64,000 nt of DNA from Mesorhizobium wenxiniae. GTDB taxonomy: Bacteria > Pseudomonadota > Alphaproteobacteria > Rhizobiales > Rhizobiaceae. Shown here piece after piece: positions 52,590 to 61,603 of this stretch. A program made the translations under genes and the position numbers. The stretch spans positions 124,001-188,000 of the forward strand of contig NZ_NPKH01000014.1 in NCBI RefSeq assembly GCF_002284535.1, given 5' to 3'. The notes under the pieces are model-generated. The model did no database searches. It was not told the origin of the DNA and saw nothing but the letters and a program-made list of their open reading frames with translations. Position 1 is the stretch's first letter; the number at the start of each line of letters is the position of its first letter.

Positions 52590-53350
52590 GCGCCGTCAAT
52601 CACTCGCCGTCGGCCGACGCGATCCTAGCCTGCGAAGGGCTAAGCAAGCATTTCGGCGGCATCCGCGCCTTCACCGATGTCGCCTTCCAGGCCCGCCGCG
52701 GCGAGGTCACCGCGGTGATCGGCGACAATGGCGCCGGCAAATCGACGCTGATACGCTGCCTGGTCGGCGTGCACGTGCCGGACGGTGGCCAGATCTTCTT
52801 CGACGGCCGGCAGCAGCCGTTCGCCAATCCCGACGAGGCGCGCAAGGCCGGTATCGAGACGGTGCATCAGAACCTCGCGCTGATCGACGAATTGACCGTC
52901 GCCCAGAACCTGTTCCTCAACCGTGAGATCGTGCGCCGGATCGGCCCCTTCGCCCTGCTCGACCGCAAGGCCATGAAGCAGCAGGCGCGTGCCATGCTGT
53001 CGCGCCTGTCGATCAACATGCCTTCGGTCAGCCAGCGCGTGCGGCGCCTTTCGGGCGGGCAGCGACAGGCGATCTCGATCTGCCGCGCCGCAGGTTCCGG
53101 CGCCAAGCTGGTGGTGATGGACGAACCAACCGCGGCGCTCGGTGTGCAGGAGACGGCCAATGTCGAAGCCCTGATCCGGCGCCTGCGCGAACAGGCCGTC
53201 AGCGTCATCCTGGTCAGCCATAATTTCGATCAGGTGCGGCGGCTGTCCGACCAGATCTGGGTGATGCGGGCGGGGCGGATGGTGGCGACAGTCCGATCGT
53301 CCGAGACCACCGGCAACGAACTTGTCGCGCTCGTCACCGGCGCGGCATAG
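52586..53350 (+). CDS. CUT2 ABC transporter ATPase (single domain), importer 3
   Basis: The 254-residue protein has Walker A GDNGAGKSTLIRC, signature RRLSGGQRQAISICRA and Walker B LVVMDEPTAALG. RbsA-type ATPases usually have two fused nucleotide-binding domains; this one has a single domain and would work as a homodimer, as in FrcA-type rhizobial importers. It closes the importer-3 gene set. Confidence 0.92.
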   Translation: MSAVNHSPSADAILACEGLSKHFGGIRAFTDVAFQARRGEVTAVIGDNGAGKSTLIRCLVGVHVPDGGQIFFDGRQQPFANPDEARKAGIETVHQNLALIDELTVAQNLFLNREIVRRIGPFALLDRKAMKQQARAMLSRLSINMPSVSQRVRRLSGGQRQAISICRAAGSGAKLVVMDEPTAALGVQETANVEALIRRLREQAVSVILVSHNFDQVRRLSDQIWVMRAGRMVATVRSSETTGNELVALVTGAA

Positions 53351-53397
53351 AAACGATCCGGCTCGTTACGAATTGAACGATTGGAAAGGGGGTTGCA

Positions 53398-54483
53398 GTG
53401 GCGGTGATCCGTGTCGGACTTGTGGGGCTTGGAGAGGTCGCTCAGTCGATCCATCTGCCGGTGCTGAGCGACCAGCGCGACCGCTGGCTGATATCGGGCG
53501 TCTATGATGTTTCGCCGAGCCTCGTGACGCTGTGCCGCTCCGAATACCCGACCGCCGCAATCTTCGATTCGGCCGAGGCGCTGATCAGTTCGCCGGATAT
53601 CGACGCGGTTTTCATCCTCTCGTCCGACGAGACCCACAGCCGTTTCGTCCGTGCCGCCGTCCAGGCGAACAAGCATGTCTTGTTGGAAAAGCCCGCCTGC
53701 CTGACGGTGCGCGAAATCGACGAATTGCTGGCTCTGACGACAAACTACGCCAAGACGATCTTCGTCGGTTACATGCGCCGCTACGCTCCGGCCTACCTGG
53801 CGGCGATGGAGGAACTGCCTGACTTCGCCGATATCACCCATGTCCGCATCTTCGACCTGATCTCCGAGGGCCGGCATTTCCTGAAAAAGAGCCAGAATAT
53901 TCTCTATCCCACCGACATCGATCCGGCCCTTTTGGCACGCGGCGCCGGGGAGCGCGAGGCGCTGATCCGCGAAGTGGTGGGCAGCGATGCGCCCGCCGAT
54001 CTCGTACGCGCCTATCGCGGCCTGACGGCGCTGAGCTCGCACCACATTTCGGCGATGCGCGGGCTGCTCGGCGAGCCGGTTCGTGTGCTCGCCGCGCATC
54101 GCACCAATGGCGGCGCCAACACCAGCGTGACCTTCGACTATGGGCATTTCGCCTGCTGCTACGACGCAGTGGTCGACGATCTCGGCCTGTTTGATGCCAT
54201 GATCGAGGTGCGCTCGAACACCAAACGGGTCCGCATCATCTACGACACGCCCTATATCCGCAGCCTGCCGACGCGGCTCGAAGTGACGGAAGCCGGTCCA
54301 CTAGGCCCGGTGACCAGGACCTTCGGGCCGCTCTATGGCGACGCTTTCTCGAATGAACTGGAGACCTTCCATCGCCACATCACTGACGGGACAAAGCCGC
54401 TGACCGACCTCGCGGACTCCCGTCGCGACCTGGCGCTGATGGCCCACATCATCGCGCGGATGAAGGAGACTGGCGGGCGCTGA
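53398..54483 (+). CDS. Gfo/Idh/MocA-family oxidoreductase 3
   Basis: The 361-residue oxidoreductase has VGLVGLGEVAQSIHLPVL as the NAD motif, EKP in VLLEKPACLTVREID and a C-terminal domain (FVGYMRRYAPAYLAAMEEL). The GTG start at 53398 follows GGGGG. It lies 47 bp after importer 3, so it belongs to the same operon, and is convergent with the small secreted-protein gene ten bases beyond. Confidence 0.9.
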   Translation: MAVIRVGLVGLGEVAQSIHLPVLSDQRDRWLISGVYDVSPSLVTLCRSEYPTAAIFDSAEALISSPDIDAVFILSSDETHSRFVRAAVQANKHVLLEKPACLTVREIDELLALTTNYAKTIFVGYMRRYAPAYLAAMEELPDFADITHVRIFDLISEGRHFLKKSQNILYPTDIDPALLARGAGEREALIREVVGSDAPADLVRAYRGLTALSSHHISAMRGLLGEPVRVLAAHRTNGGANTSVTFDYGHFACCYDAVVDDLGLFDAMIEVRSNTKRVRIIYDTPYIRSLPTRLEVTEAGPLGPVTRTFGPLYGDAFSNELETFHRHITDGTKPLTDLADSRRDLALMAHIIARMKETGGR

Positions 54484-54493
54484 AGCCTGCCGC

Positions 54494-54784
54494 CTATTTC
54501 CCGCAATGGTGATCGTTGATCTTGTTCAACGCATTCGCGTCGGGTCCGACCCTGTGGTAGGAGCAGGCTCCGGCGGCTGTCGTGACCAACTGCTGGTCAT
54601 AGTAGCGCGGGCCGCCGAACAGAATGTCGATGATGTCGCCTTCGGCGGGAACGTAGCGTTCGGATTGAACCTGGTAGTCGCGGTGCCGATGGTCGCGGTA
54701 TTTGTCCCCCGCGAAAGCCGAGGCGGACATGCTGCAGCCTATCGCGAAGGCGAGCGCGCGGATCGCAAAGCGTTTTGTCGTCAT
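54494..54784 (-). CDS. Small secreted His-rich protein, unknown function
   Basis: The 96-residue product has a signal peptide (MTTKRFAIRALAFAIGCSMSA, cleavage after AFA near residue 26). The mature part is rich in His, Tyr and Arg (YRDHRHRDYQ) and ends NKINDHHCGK with two Cys residues in the mature chain. The ATG at 54784 is preferred over 54820 because the signal peptide starts there. No family is recognised. Confidence 0.7.
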   Translation of the reverse strand: MTTKRFAIRALAFAIGCSMSASAFAGDKYRDHRHRDYQVQSERYVPAEGDIIDILFGGPRYYDQQLVTTAAGACSYHRVGPDANALNKINDHHCGK

Positions 54785-55205
54785 CGGCAATACCCTTCTG
54801 GCAGTTCGGCTTTGTACCATATATCCAAAATCGCCAGCCGAACAAAAGTTCCCTGAACGGCGCCTTAGGCCAGCGCGAATCCATCAATAAGGTGCTGGGC
54901 TACGATGCGGCCGCCGCACTCGCCAACGACGCCGCCAACAAGGAAAAGTTCGGCGCCGTGATGAGCCAGTAGCCGGCCCGGTAGCCAGTGGTGTCGTGCG
55001 CGCCGGAAATCCTACCCGGGCAGTCCGTGCCGGTATGGCGCGGGCCCGCTGCTTGTGCTCGACCGGTTCGGGCGGCGGCTTCCGGCCGGTGTGTTGCCCT
55101 GGCGGTAAACCGGCTCAGGTGCTCGGGATAATCCAGGCGATCATCAGCAGGGTCGTTCACGGTGATCTGCCTTGCCGCAGGTGCTTCGCTGGCCTACGCG
55201 GCAAT
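54785..55205. other. Intergenic stretch with a short coding remnant
   Basis: A frame ending at TAG (54970-54972) reads RESINKVLGYDAAAALAND and KEKFGAVMSQ over about 34 codons. It looks like the C-terminus of a real protein, but no start or upstream domain survives and no family could be named. The rest, to 55205, shows no convincing gene. It also holds the leftward promoter of the small secreted protein. Confidence 0.45.
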
Positions 55206-55745
55206 CTATCCCGCGATCTCAAGCAAGGACGATACCAGCAACCGGCGTTCGTCCTGTGAAAGGACGTCCGAGTCGAAGAGGTTCATGCTGCGAAGTCCTT
55301 CGATGGCGAGGTAGCAGACCAGCAGCGCCTTGAGGTCCGGCGTCTCTCCCTTGAGCCGCTCGAAAACCTGCCGCCTGAACAATTTTATCGGTGTCAGGAA
55401 ATCGGGATCCTCGGCGATCGCCGAAAATATCCAGGAAGCCGACGGTTTCGATTCCTCGGCATGTTCGGCCGAAAGCTTGATGTAGGTCGCAAGCGGGCTT
55501 TCGCCGCTGACGCCGGCCGTGCGGGCGGACTCCAGCGCCTGCTCGAAGGCGCGCAGGTATTCCTCCACCAGCGCCTGCATCAGTTTCGCCTTGGTCGGGA
55601 AATTGTACAGCAAGCCGCCTTTCGACACCCCGGCACGGCTGGCGACGGCGTCCAGCGACAGGCTGCCCGGCCCCGTCTCGCGTGCCACATCAGCGGCGGC
55701 GGCGAGAATTTTATCACGCGAATTTGCTCTGCGGGCCTTCATCAA
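55206..55745 (-). CDS. TetR/AcrR-family regulator
   Basis: The 179-residue protein has a TetR helix-turn-helix (residues about 10-56; DAVASRAGVSKGGLLYNFP with KAKLMQALVE) and a helical ligand domain. It is divergent from the RND efflux genes and probably represses them. A palindrome at 55784-55797 in the shared promoter region is the likely operator. Confidence 0.92.
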   Translation of the reverse strand: MMKARRANSRDKILAAAADVARETGPGSLSLDAVASRAGVSKGGLLYNFPTKAKLMQALVEEYLRAFEQALESARTAGVSGESPLATYIKLSAEHAEESKPSASWIFSAIAEDPDFLTPIKLFRRQVFERLKGETPDLKALLVCYLAIEGLRSMNLFDSDVLSQDERRLLVSSLLEIAG

Positions 55746-55783
55746 TCGTTCCCCTATACATTAGCTTACGCGGAATTGACAAG

Positions 55784-55797
55784 ACCGTCCAGACGGT
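55784..55797. promoter_or_regulatory. Candidate TetR operator
   Basis: ACCGTC (55784-55789) and GACGGT (55792-55797) are perfect inverted repeats two bases apart. TTGACA (55776-55781) just upstream looks like a -35 element facing the RND genes, so binding here would block that promoter. Confidence 0.6.
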
Positions 55798-55893
55798 ACA
55801 GTAAGGTCGCCGTCATTTGATATCGGGACCAGTCACAGGTATGTGTTTGGGTCATCCGACTGTTGTGCCGGGCCATGGCCAAGGGGACTGTTC

Positions 55894-57150
55894 GTGATCA
55901 AGCGTTTCATCATTGCCTTCATTCTGCTCGTGCTGGTCTGCGGCAGCATCGTCGGCTTCAACTTGTTCCGCGACAATGCAATGCAGCAATTCTTCGCCAC
56001 GATGAAGCCGCCGGCCGCAACCGTGTCGACGATGATCGTCAAACCGACGGAGTGGACGCCGGGCGTCGAGGCGATCGGCACTGTCAGTGCGGTCCGCGGC
56101 GTCGACCTGACCGTCGAAACCGCCGGCATCGTCAAGGATATCCTGTTTCACGCCAATCAGAAGGTTGAAGCCAACGCGGGTCTCCTTCAACTTGACGATG
56201 CCGCCGAGCGCGCCGATCTCGATGCGACGAAGGCGCAAGCAGCGCTCGACCAGACGGCGTTGACACGCGCCCTTGAATTGCAGAAACGCGGTGTCGGCTC
56301 GGAGTCGACGCTCGACTCGGCGCGGGCAGCCGCGTCGGCTTCCACTTCGCAGGTCAACAGGCTGCAGGCGGTGCTCGAGCAGAAGCTGCTGACCGCGCCG
56401 TTCAGCGGCACCGTGGGTATCCCCAGGATCGACCTCGGCCAGTATCTGTCACCCGGTACTTCCGTAGCGACCCTGCAGGATCTGGAGACGATGCGGGCCG
56501 ATTTCTCGGTTCCCGAACAGCAGCTTCCGCTGCTGAAGATCGGCCAGACGGTGCGGCTGGGCGTTGGTGACGGCGAGTTGCCGTTCACCGGCACTATTCG
56601 CGGTATCGACCCGAAGATCGACCCGGCCAGCCGGCTGGTGACGGTCAGGGCCGAGGTCGCCAATCCCGAAGGCAAGCTGACCCCTGGCCAGTTCGTGCAG
56701 GTGCGCGTCGAATTGCCCGAGGAAAACAACGTGCTGACGGTGCCGCAGACCGCGCTGACCTCCAGCCTCTACGGCGACTTCGTCTTCGTGGTGCGTCCGG
56801 CCAAGCCTGCCGCGGCCAACGGCGCCGCCCCCGCTGCTGCGGCGGAGGCGGAAGAAAAGCCGGCCACCGACCCCGCAGCCAAAGCGCCCGCGGCAAAACC
56901 CGAGGAAAAACCAGCTGCTGCCCCGGCCGGACCGACGGCGGAAGAACAGAAGCCGCAACTCGTGCTCGCCCAGGTGTTCGTCAAGCCAGGCCGCCGCAAC
57001 GCCGGCCTGGTTGAGATCCTGGAAGGCATCGCCTCCGGCGACGAAGTCGTTACCGCCGGCCAGAACCGGCTCACCAACGGCATGTCCGTTGCCGTCGACA
57101 ATACCATCGACCCGACCAAGCCGGCAAACCAGCAGGCAGCCCAGAAATGA
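55894..57150 (+). CDS. RND efflux periplasmic adaptor (membrane fusion protein)
   Basis: The 418-residue protein has an N-terminal membrane anchor (about 5-22), biotinyl-lipoyl-like and alpha-hairpin domains (about 75-170), a beta-barrel (GTVGIPRIDLGQYLSPGTSV) and a membrane-proximal domain (VLAQVFVKPGRRNAGLVEI). Between the last two lies an Ala/Pro/Glu/Lys-rich insertion (about residues 300-360, bases 56791-56970). The GTG at 55894 follows AAGGGGAC. It overlaps the pump gene by 4 nt. Confidence 0.92.
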   Translation: MIKRFIIAFILLVLVCGSIVGFNLFRDNAMQQFFATMKPPAATVSTMIVKPTEWTPGVEAIGTVSAVRGVDLTVETAGIVKDILFHANQKVEANAGLLQLDDAAERADLDATKAQAALDQTALTRALELQKRGVGSESTLDSARAAASASTSQVNRLQAVLEQKLLTAPFSGTVGIPRIDLGQYLSPGTSVATLQDLETMRADFSVPEQQLPLLKIGQTVRLGVGDGELPFTGTIRGIDPKIDPASRLVTVRAEVANPEGKLTPGQFVQVRVELPEENNVLTVPQTALTSSLYGDFVFVVRPAKPAAANGAAPAAAAEAEEKPATDPAAKAPAAKPEEKPAAAPAGPTAEEQKPQLVLAQVFVKPGRRNAGLVEILEGIASGDEVVTAGQNRLTNGMSVAVDNTIDPTKPANQQAAQK

Positions 57151-60100
57151 GCTTCTCCGACCTCTTCATTCGCCGTCCGGTCCTTTCGACCGTGCTCGCC
57201 TTGATGATCCTGCTTCTGGGTTTCCAAGGCATCTTCAACCTTTCGATCCGGCAGTATCCGGAGGTCGAAGAAACGGCCATCACGATCACCACGGCCTATC
57301 CCGGCGCCAGTGCCGATCTGATCCAGGGGTTCATTTCCGCGCCGATCGCCCGTGCCGTCGCTTCGACCGAAAACATCGATTACGTCACGTCGGCGAGCCG
57401 GCCGTCCTCAAGCACCGTGACGGTGCAGATGAAACTCGGCTCCAACCCCGACGTCGCGCTGAACGAAGTCTTGTCGAAGGTACAAAGCGTGCGCGGCGAC
57501 CTGCCGGACGAGTCCGAAGACCCGGTGATCGTCAAGGGCACCGGCGAGCAGTTCGCGATGATGTATATCTCGATGCAGAATCCGAACATGACGCCGGAAC
57601 AGCTCACCGAATATATCGAGCGGGTCGTGCGGCCGCGCATGTCGACGGTCGAGGGTGTCGCCGACGTGCAGATCTTCGGGGCCGCCGAATATTCGATGCG
57701 CGTCTGGATCGACCCGATCAAACTGGCGGCGCGCGGCGTGACGGCGTCGGACGTGCTGACCGCCATCAATGAATCGAATTTCCTGTCAGCACCCGGCAAC
57801 ACTGAAAACGAATACGTCGCCTCCTCGATCACCGTTCGCTCGACGCTGCAGACGCCGGAAGCTTTCGCCGCCCTTCCGCTCCGTTCGAAGGACAGCAATG
57901 TCGTGAGGCTGCGGGACGTGGCGCGCGTCGAACTCGCCGCGGCGAGCACCGACACCAGGGTCACTTTCAACGGCAAGCCCGGCATCTTTCTCGCCATCTT
58001 CCCGACGCCGGCCGCCAATCCGCTGACGACAGCGGAGGCGATCCACGACATCGTGCCGTCGATTCAGGAGACGCTGCCGCAAGGCATGACGATCGAGATC
58101 GTCTACGATTCGACCGAGCAGATTAGCGCCTCGATCGAGGAGGTGTTCAAGACCATCGGCGAGGCGGTCATCATCGTCATCGTCGTCATCCTGCTCTTCC
58201 TCGGCTCGTTCCGCTCGGTGCTGATGCCGATTGTGACCATTCCGCTGTCGCTGATCGGCGTCTGTTTCCTGCTGTTTTCGTTAGGCTATTCGATCAATCT
58301 TTTGTCTTTGCTGGCCATGGTGCTGGCGATCGGCCTCGTCGTTGACGATGCCATCGTGGTGGTGGAAAACATTCACCGCCATATGGAGGAAGACGGTTTG
58401 TCGCCGATGCAGGCGGCCTTCAATGGCATGCGGGAGATCTCGTCCGCCGTCATCGCCATGACGATAACGCTGGCCGCCGTATTCGCGCCGCTGGCCTTCA
58501 CCGGCGGCCTGACCGGCGCACTGTTTCGCGAATTCGCGGTGACGCTTGCCGGCTCGGTGGTGCTTTCGGGTGTCGTTGCCCTCACCGTCACGCCGATGAT
58601 GTCGGCACGCATCCTGAGGGCCGGCTCGCACAGCCGCTTCCAGCGTATTGTCGACAGCACGTTCGGGCGCGTCGAAAACATCTATGAGCGGCTGGTCAGC
58701 GGCTCGTTGAAATATCGCCCGGTGACCCTGATGATCGTCATCGCACTGGTGGCCACGACCGGCTTCATGTTCACCAAGACCGCGAGCGAACTGGCGCCGG
58801 AAGAAGACCAGGGCTTCTTGCTGTCTATTGTGAACGCGCCGCGCTATGCGACGTCGGACTACACCGAGACCTATGTGAACCAGATTCTCGGGCTGGTGAA
58901 TAATATCCCCGAAACCAGGGCGCGGTTCTCCGCCGTCGCGTTCCAAGGCCCGACGAACAACGCCTTCGTCGGCTTCGCATTCAAGGACTGGGCCGACCGC
59001 ACGCGCAGCTCGAAGGAACTTCAGGAAGACATCACGGGTCGCCTCAGCAAGGTTGCGGGCGTCGAAGCTTTCGTCTTCGCACCGCCGACGCTACCCGGCT
59101 CCGGCGGCGGCCTGCCGATCACGATAGTGGTGCGCTCGACCGGCGAGGCCTCCCAGGTGTATGAGGCGGCCGAGGACATCAAGAACAAGGCGCAGGCCTC
59201 CGGTCGCTTCCTCGCCGTGCAGAATTCGATGTCCTACGACGCGCCGCAAGTGACGGTGACGATCGACCGCGACCGCGCCGCGGCGCTCAACCTGCCGATC
59301 GCCGACATCGGCCGGACGCTGACCCTCTTGGTCGGTGGCGCTGAGGTGGCGCAATTCGACCGCGAATCCAACAGCTACGACATCATCCCGCAGGTACCGC
59401 AGAACTTCCGCGACAACCCTGAAAAGCTGGCCGAGTATTTCGTGCGCAGCGCGTCGGGCGAGATGGTGCCGCTCTCGGCCGTGGTGAAGATCTCGACCAA
59501 TGCATCGCCGGCCGCGATCGAGCAGTTCAACCAATTGAACTCCGCCACGATTTCGGCTCTGCCATTGCCCACCGTCACCACCGGCGACGGGCTGAGGACC
59601 ATCGAGGATATCGCCAGGAAAAGCCTGCCCGATACGTTCTTCATCGACTATACCGGCCAGTCGCGCCAGGAGAAGGAACAGGGCTACACGATCATCATCG
59701 CCTTCGCGGCAGCCGTTCTGGTCATCTATCTGGTGCTGGCGGCGCAGTTCGAAAGCTTCCGCGATCCGTTGATCATCATGATGTCGGTGCCGCTGTCGAT
59801 CTTCGGCGCGATCGTGCCGCTCAATCTGGGGCTGGGAACGCTCAATATCTACACGCAGGTCGGCCTGATCACGCTGATCGGTCTGATCACCAAGCACGGC
59901 ATTCTTCTGGTCGAGTTTGCCAACCAGCAGCGCGAGCTCCACGGGATGCGGCGGCGCGATGCGATCGTCGCCTCGGCCAGGGTGCGGCTAAGGCCGATCC
60001 TGATGACGACGGCTGCGATGGCGCTCGGCGTGGTGCCGCTGATCATCTCCAGCGGCGCGGGTGCGGCGGCGCGCTATTCGATGGGCCTGGTGATCTTCAC

Positions 60101-60230
60101 CGGCATTCTGGTGGGGACCATGTTCACCCTGTTCGTGGTGCCGATGTTCTACACCTTCATTGCCAGCAAGGACCTGCCGCATCACGCCGAGAAGCCGGAC
60201 CCGAAGCTGATGCCGGTCCCGGTTGATTGA
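57147..60230 (+). CDS. RND efflux pump, HAE1/AcrB-type inner-membrane transporter
   Basis: The 1027-residue protein has two repeats, each with membrane helices and large periplasmic loops. It begins MSFSDLFIRRPVLSTVLALM. The proton-relay Asp pair is visible in LAIGLVVDDAIVVVENIHRH, and the second-half motif is LIGLITKHGILLVEFANQQ. The length matches AcrB-type pumps. It exports hydrophobic or amphiphilic compounds through an outer-membrane channel encoded elsewhere. A terminator follows directly. Confidence 0.95.
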   Translation: MSFSDLFIRRPVLSTVLALMILLLGFQGIFNLSIRQYPEVEETAITITTAYPGASADLIQGFISAPIARAVASTENIDYVTSASRPSSSTVTVQMKLGSNPDVALNEVLSKVQSVRGDLPDESEDPVIVKGTGEQFAMMYISMQNPNMTPEQLTEYIERVVRPRMSTVEGVADVQIFGAAEYSMRVWIDPIKLAARGVTASDVLTAINESNFLSAPGNTENEYVASSITVRSTLQTPEAFAALPLRSKDSNVVRLRDVARVELAAASTDTRVTFNGKPGIFLAIFPTPAANPLTTAEAIHDIVPSIQETLPQGMTIEIVYDSTEQISASIEEVFKTIGEAVIIVIVVILLFLGSFRSVLMPIVTIPLSLIGVCFLLFSLGYSINLLSLLAMVLAIGLVVDDAIVVVENIHRHMEEDGLSPMQAAFNGMREISSAVIAMTITLAAVFAPLAFTGGLTGALFREFAVTLAGSVVLSGVVALTVTPMMSARILRAGSHSRFQRIVDSTFGRVENIYERLVSGSLKYRPVTLMIVIALVATTGFMFTKTASELAPEEDQGFLLSIVNAPRYATSDYTETYVNQILGLVNNIPETRARFSAVAFQGPTNNAFVGFAFKDWADRTRSSKELQEDITGRLSKVAGVEAFVFAPPTLPGSGGGLPITIVVRSTGEASQVYEAAEDIKNKAQASGRFLAVQNSMSYDAPQVTVTIDRDRAAALNLPIADIGRTLTLLVGGAEVAQFDRESNSYDIIPQVPQNFRDNPEKLAEYFVRSASGEMVPLSAVVKISTNASPAAIEQFNQLNSATISALPLPTVTTGDGLRTIEDIARKSLPDTFFIDYTGQSRQEKEQGYTIIIAFAAAVLVIYLVLAAQFESFRDPLIIMMSVPLSIFGAIVPLNLGLGTLNIYTQVGLITLIGLITKHGILLVEFANQQRELHGMRRRDAIVASARVRLRPILMTTAAMALGVVPLIISSGAGAAARYSMGLVIFTGILVGTMFTLFVVPMFYTFIASKDLPHHAEKPDPKLMPVPVD

Positions 60231-60235
60231 TTGAC

Positions 60236-60264
60236 AAAAGGCCGGGATTTCCGGCCTTTTTCTT
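60236..60264 (+). terminator. Rho-independent terminator after the RND operon
   Basis: AAAAGGCCGG (60236-60245) pairs with CCGGCCTTTT (60251-60260) around a 5-nt loop. A T-rich tail follows on the plus strand and an A-rich flank precedes, so it can work in both directions for the convergent L,D-transpeptidase gene. Confidence 0.9.
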
Positions 60265-60317
60265 GGGCAGTGATGTCCGACCGCAACGTATTTAACAAGC
60301 GGATCGTCTTTGCTTAC

Positions 60318-60791
60318 CTATTTGACGATGACGATCCTGGTGTTGGCCGGACCGAAAATCTCGACAAGCTGGTAGAAATCGGCGGCGTCGACCGGATGCA
60401 GCCGCACGCAGCCATGCGAGGCCGGCTGGCCGAGGCGCTTGACGAAATTGGTCGCATGCACGGCGTAGCCACCCTTGAAGAAGACCGAATGCGGCATCGG
60501 CGCGTTATCATATTTCCTCGAATACCACATTTGGTGCATGCGGGTCGGCTTGAACGAGCCGGTCGGGGTGACATGCCCCTTGGCGCCGGTCGAGACTTTC
60601 CACGCGAAGGTCGGCCGCCCGTCGACCAGGACTTGCATCGTCTGCTGCGAAAGCGAAATCCGCGCCACTATCTGATTGGCGGCCTGATTGGCAGCATGGG
60701 CAATGCCGTTACCGGCGCCGAACAGAAGAACCGCACCCGTAAGGGCGGCGGCAGCGATGTTGATGAGCTTGGCAGAAATGGCAGTGTACAT
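60318..60791 (-). CDS. L,D-transpeptidase (YkuD domain)
   Basis: The 157-residue secreted protein has a signal peptide (about 1-33, ending near AHA) and a compact YkuD domain (about 40-157) with GYAVHATNFVKRLG and SHGCVRLHPVDA. The catalytic Cys and its His are intact. The short, single-domain form is typical of rhizobial L,D-transpeptidases that make 3-3 cross-links. It is convergent with the RND operon. Confidence 0.92.
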   Translation of the reverse strand: MYTAISAKLINIAAAALTGAVLLFGAGNGIAHAANQAANQIVARISLSQQTMQVLVDGRPTFAWKVSTGAKGHVTPTGSFKPTRMHQMWYSRKYDNAPMPHSVFFKGGYAVHATNFVKRLGQPASHGCVRLHPVDAADFYQLVEIFGPANTRIVIVK

Positions 60792-61603
60792 GATATCCCC
60801 CGTCTGCCGGATATGGCCGGCTCCAATTCGATGACCGGCTTATCGTTGGGTCACGTTTCAGATGGATTTCGTACGGCAGACGTTTCTGTTTCGAATGTGT
60901 TTCCTATGGTTAACAGCGCAAAGCCCATCCGAGGGATTTGTAGGGTGAACCCAATGACATGAAGCCTCGGCAGCTCGAGCCCGGACCCGCGAAAAGGGAA
61001 CACCATCTCCAAGTGAAAGTGCGGTCTTCCCTCACATGAAAGAAATTTGCCTTGGCTCGAAACCAATCTGCAACAAAGCGCGGACTCTAGCGGCATGATC
61101 TGGATACAGGCCACCCGCAGAGTTGACCCAACAAAAACAGCCGGCACAAACGAAGATGAACATGCAATCGAACGCGATCTCCTGGCTCTTCAGGATAAGC
61201 ATAGCCGCAGCGATGATCGGCGTCGTCGCACCTTCGCCGGCAGCCCAACGACGAAGCTTGCGGAGATGACTTCAAGTGAAGTTTCGACACTGCATGCCGC
61301 ACTGTTTTTCGCCACGGTCTGGATCGTGTCCAGTCTGCGCATCAACCGGCTCAAGGCCCTCTGGCGGGTCGGTTTTGGGCTGAAGACGATGCGCGGCCCC
61401 TCCGGCAACTTGCAGCCGAGAGGACCGAAGGCCCGCGCCGCGACGGGGGGCTCCGCTGGCGGCGCGGGCGCTTCGGGGGTTTCCCTGAAGACATGATCCC
61501 GAACCGAAAGACCGCATCGCGCCAAGTGGTGCTGGTTTTCGGGAAAAGATTGTGCCCGAGAACAGGCCATATGCAGCAGATCTGAATTTGGGGAACGGAT
61601 ACG
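60792..61603. other. Intergenic stretch of about 0.8 kb without a convincing gene
   Basis: Several frames exist on both strands, but none has a good ribosome-binding site, domain or signal peptide. A TTAACCAT CtrA half-site lies at 60907-60914 (minus strand) about 120 bp before the L,D-transpeptidase start. A degenerate rhizobial palindrome lies at 61492-61554. Confidence 0.5.
61492..61554. repeat. Degenerate GATCATGC-type rhizobial intergenic palindrome
   Basis: CATGATCCCGAA at the left and TTTTCGGGAAAAGATTGTGC at the right resemble the two arms of a short palindromic repeat that is common in Rhizobiales intergenic DNA. The middle has diverged and is longer than usual. Confidence 0.4.

Noticed and set aside
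60907..60914. TTAACCAT CtrA half-site upstream of the L,D-transpeptidase at 60318
   Set aside because: The second half is absent (AAAC where TTAA is needed), so it is too weak to call.
61047..61496. Plus-strand frame of 149 codons between the L,D-transpeptidase and the small hydrophobic ORF
   Set aside because: No ribosome-binding site, low-complexity Gly/Ala end and no domain; frames of similar length overlap it on the other strand.
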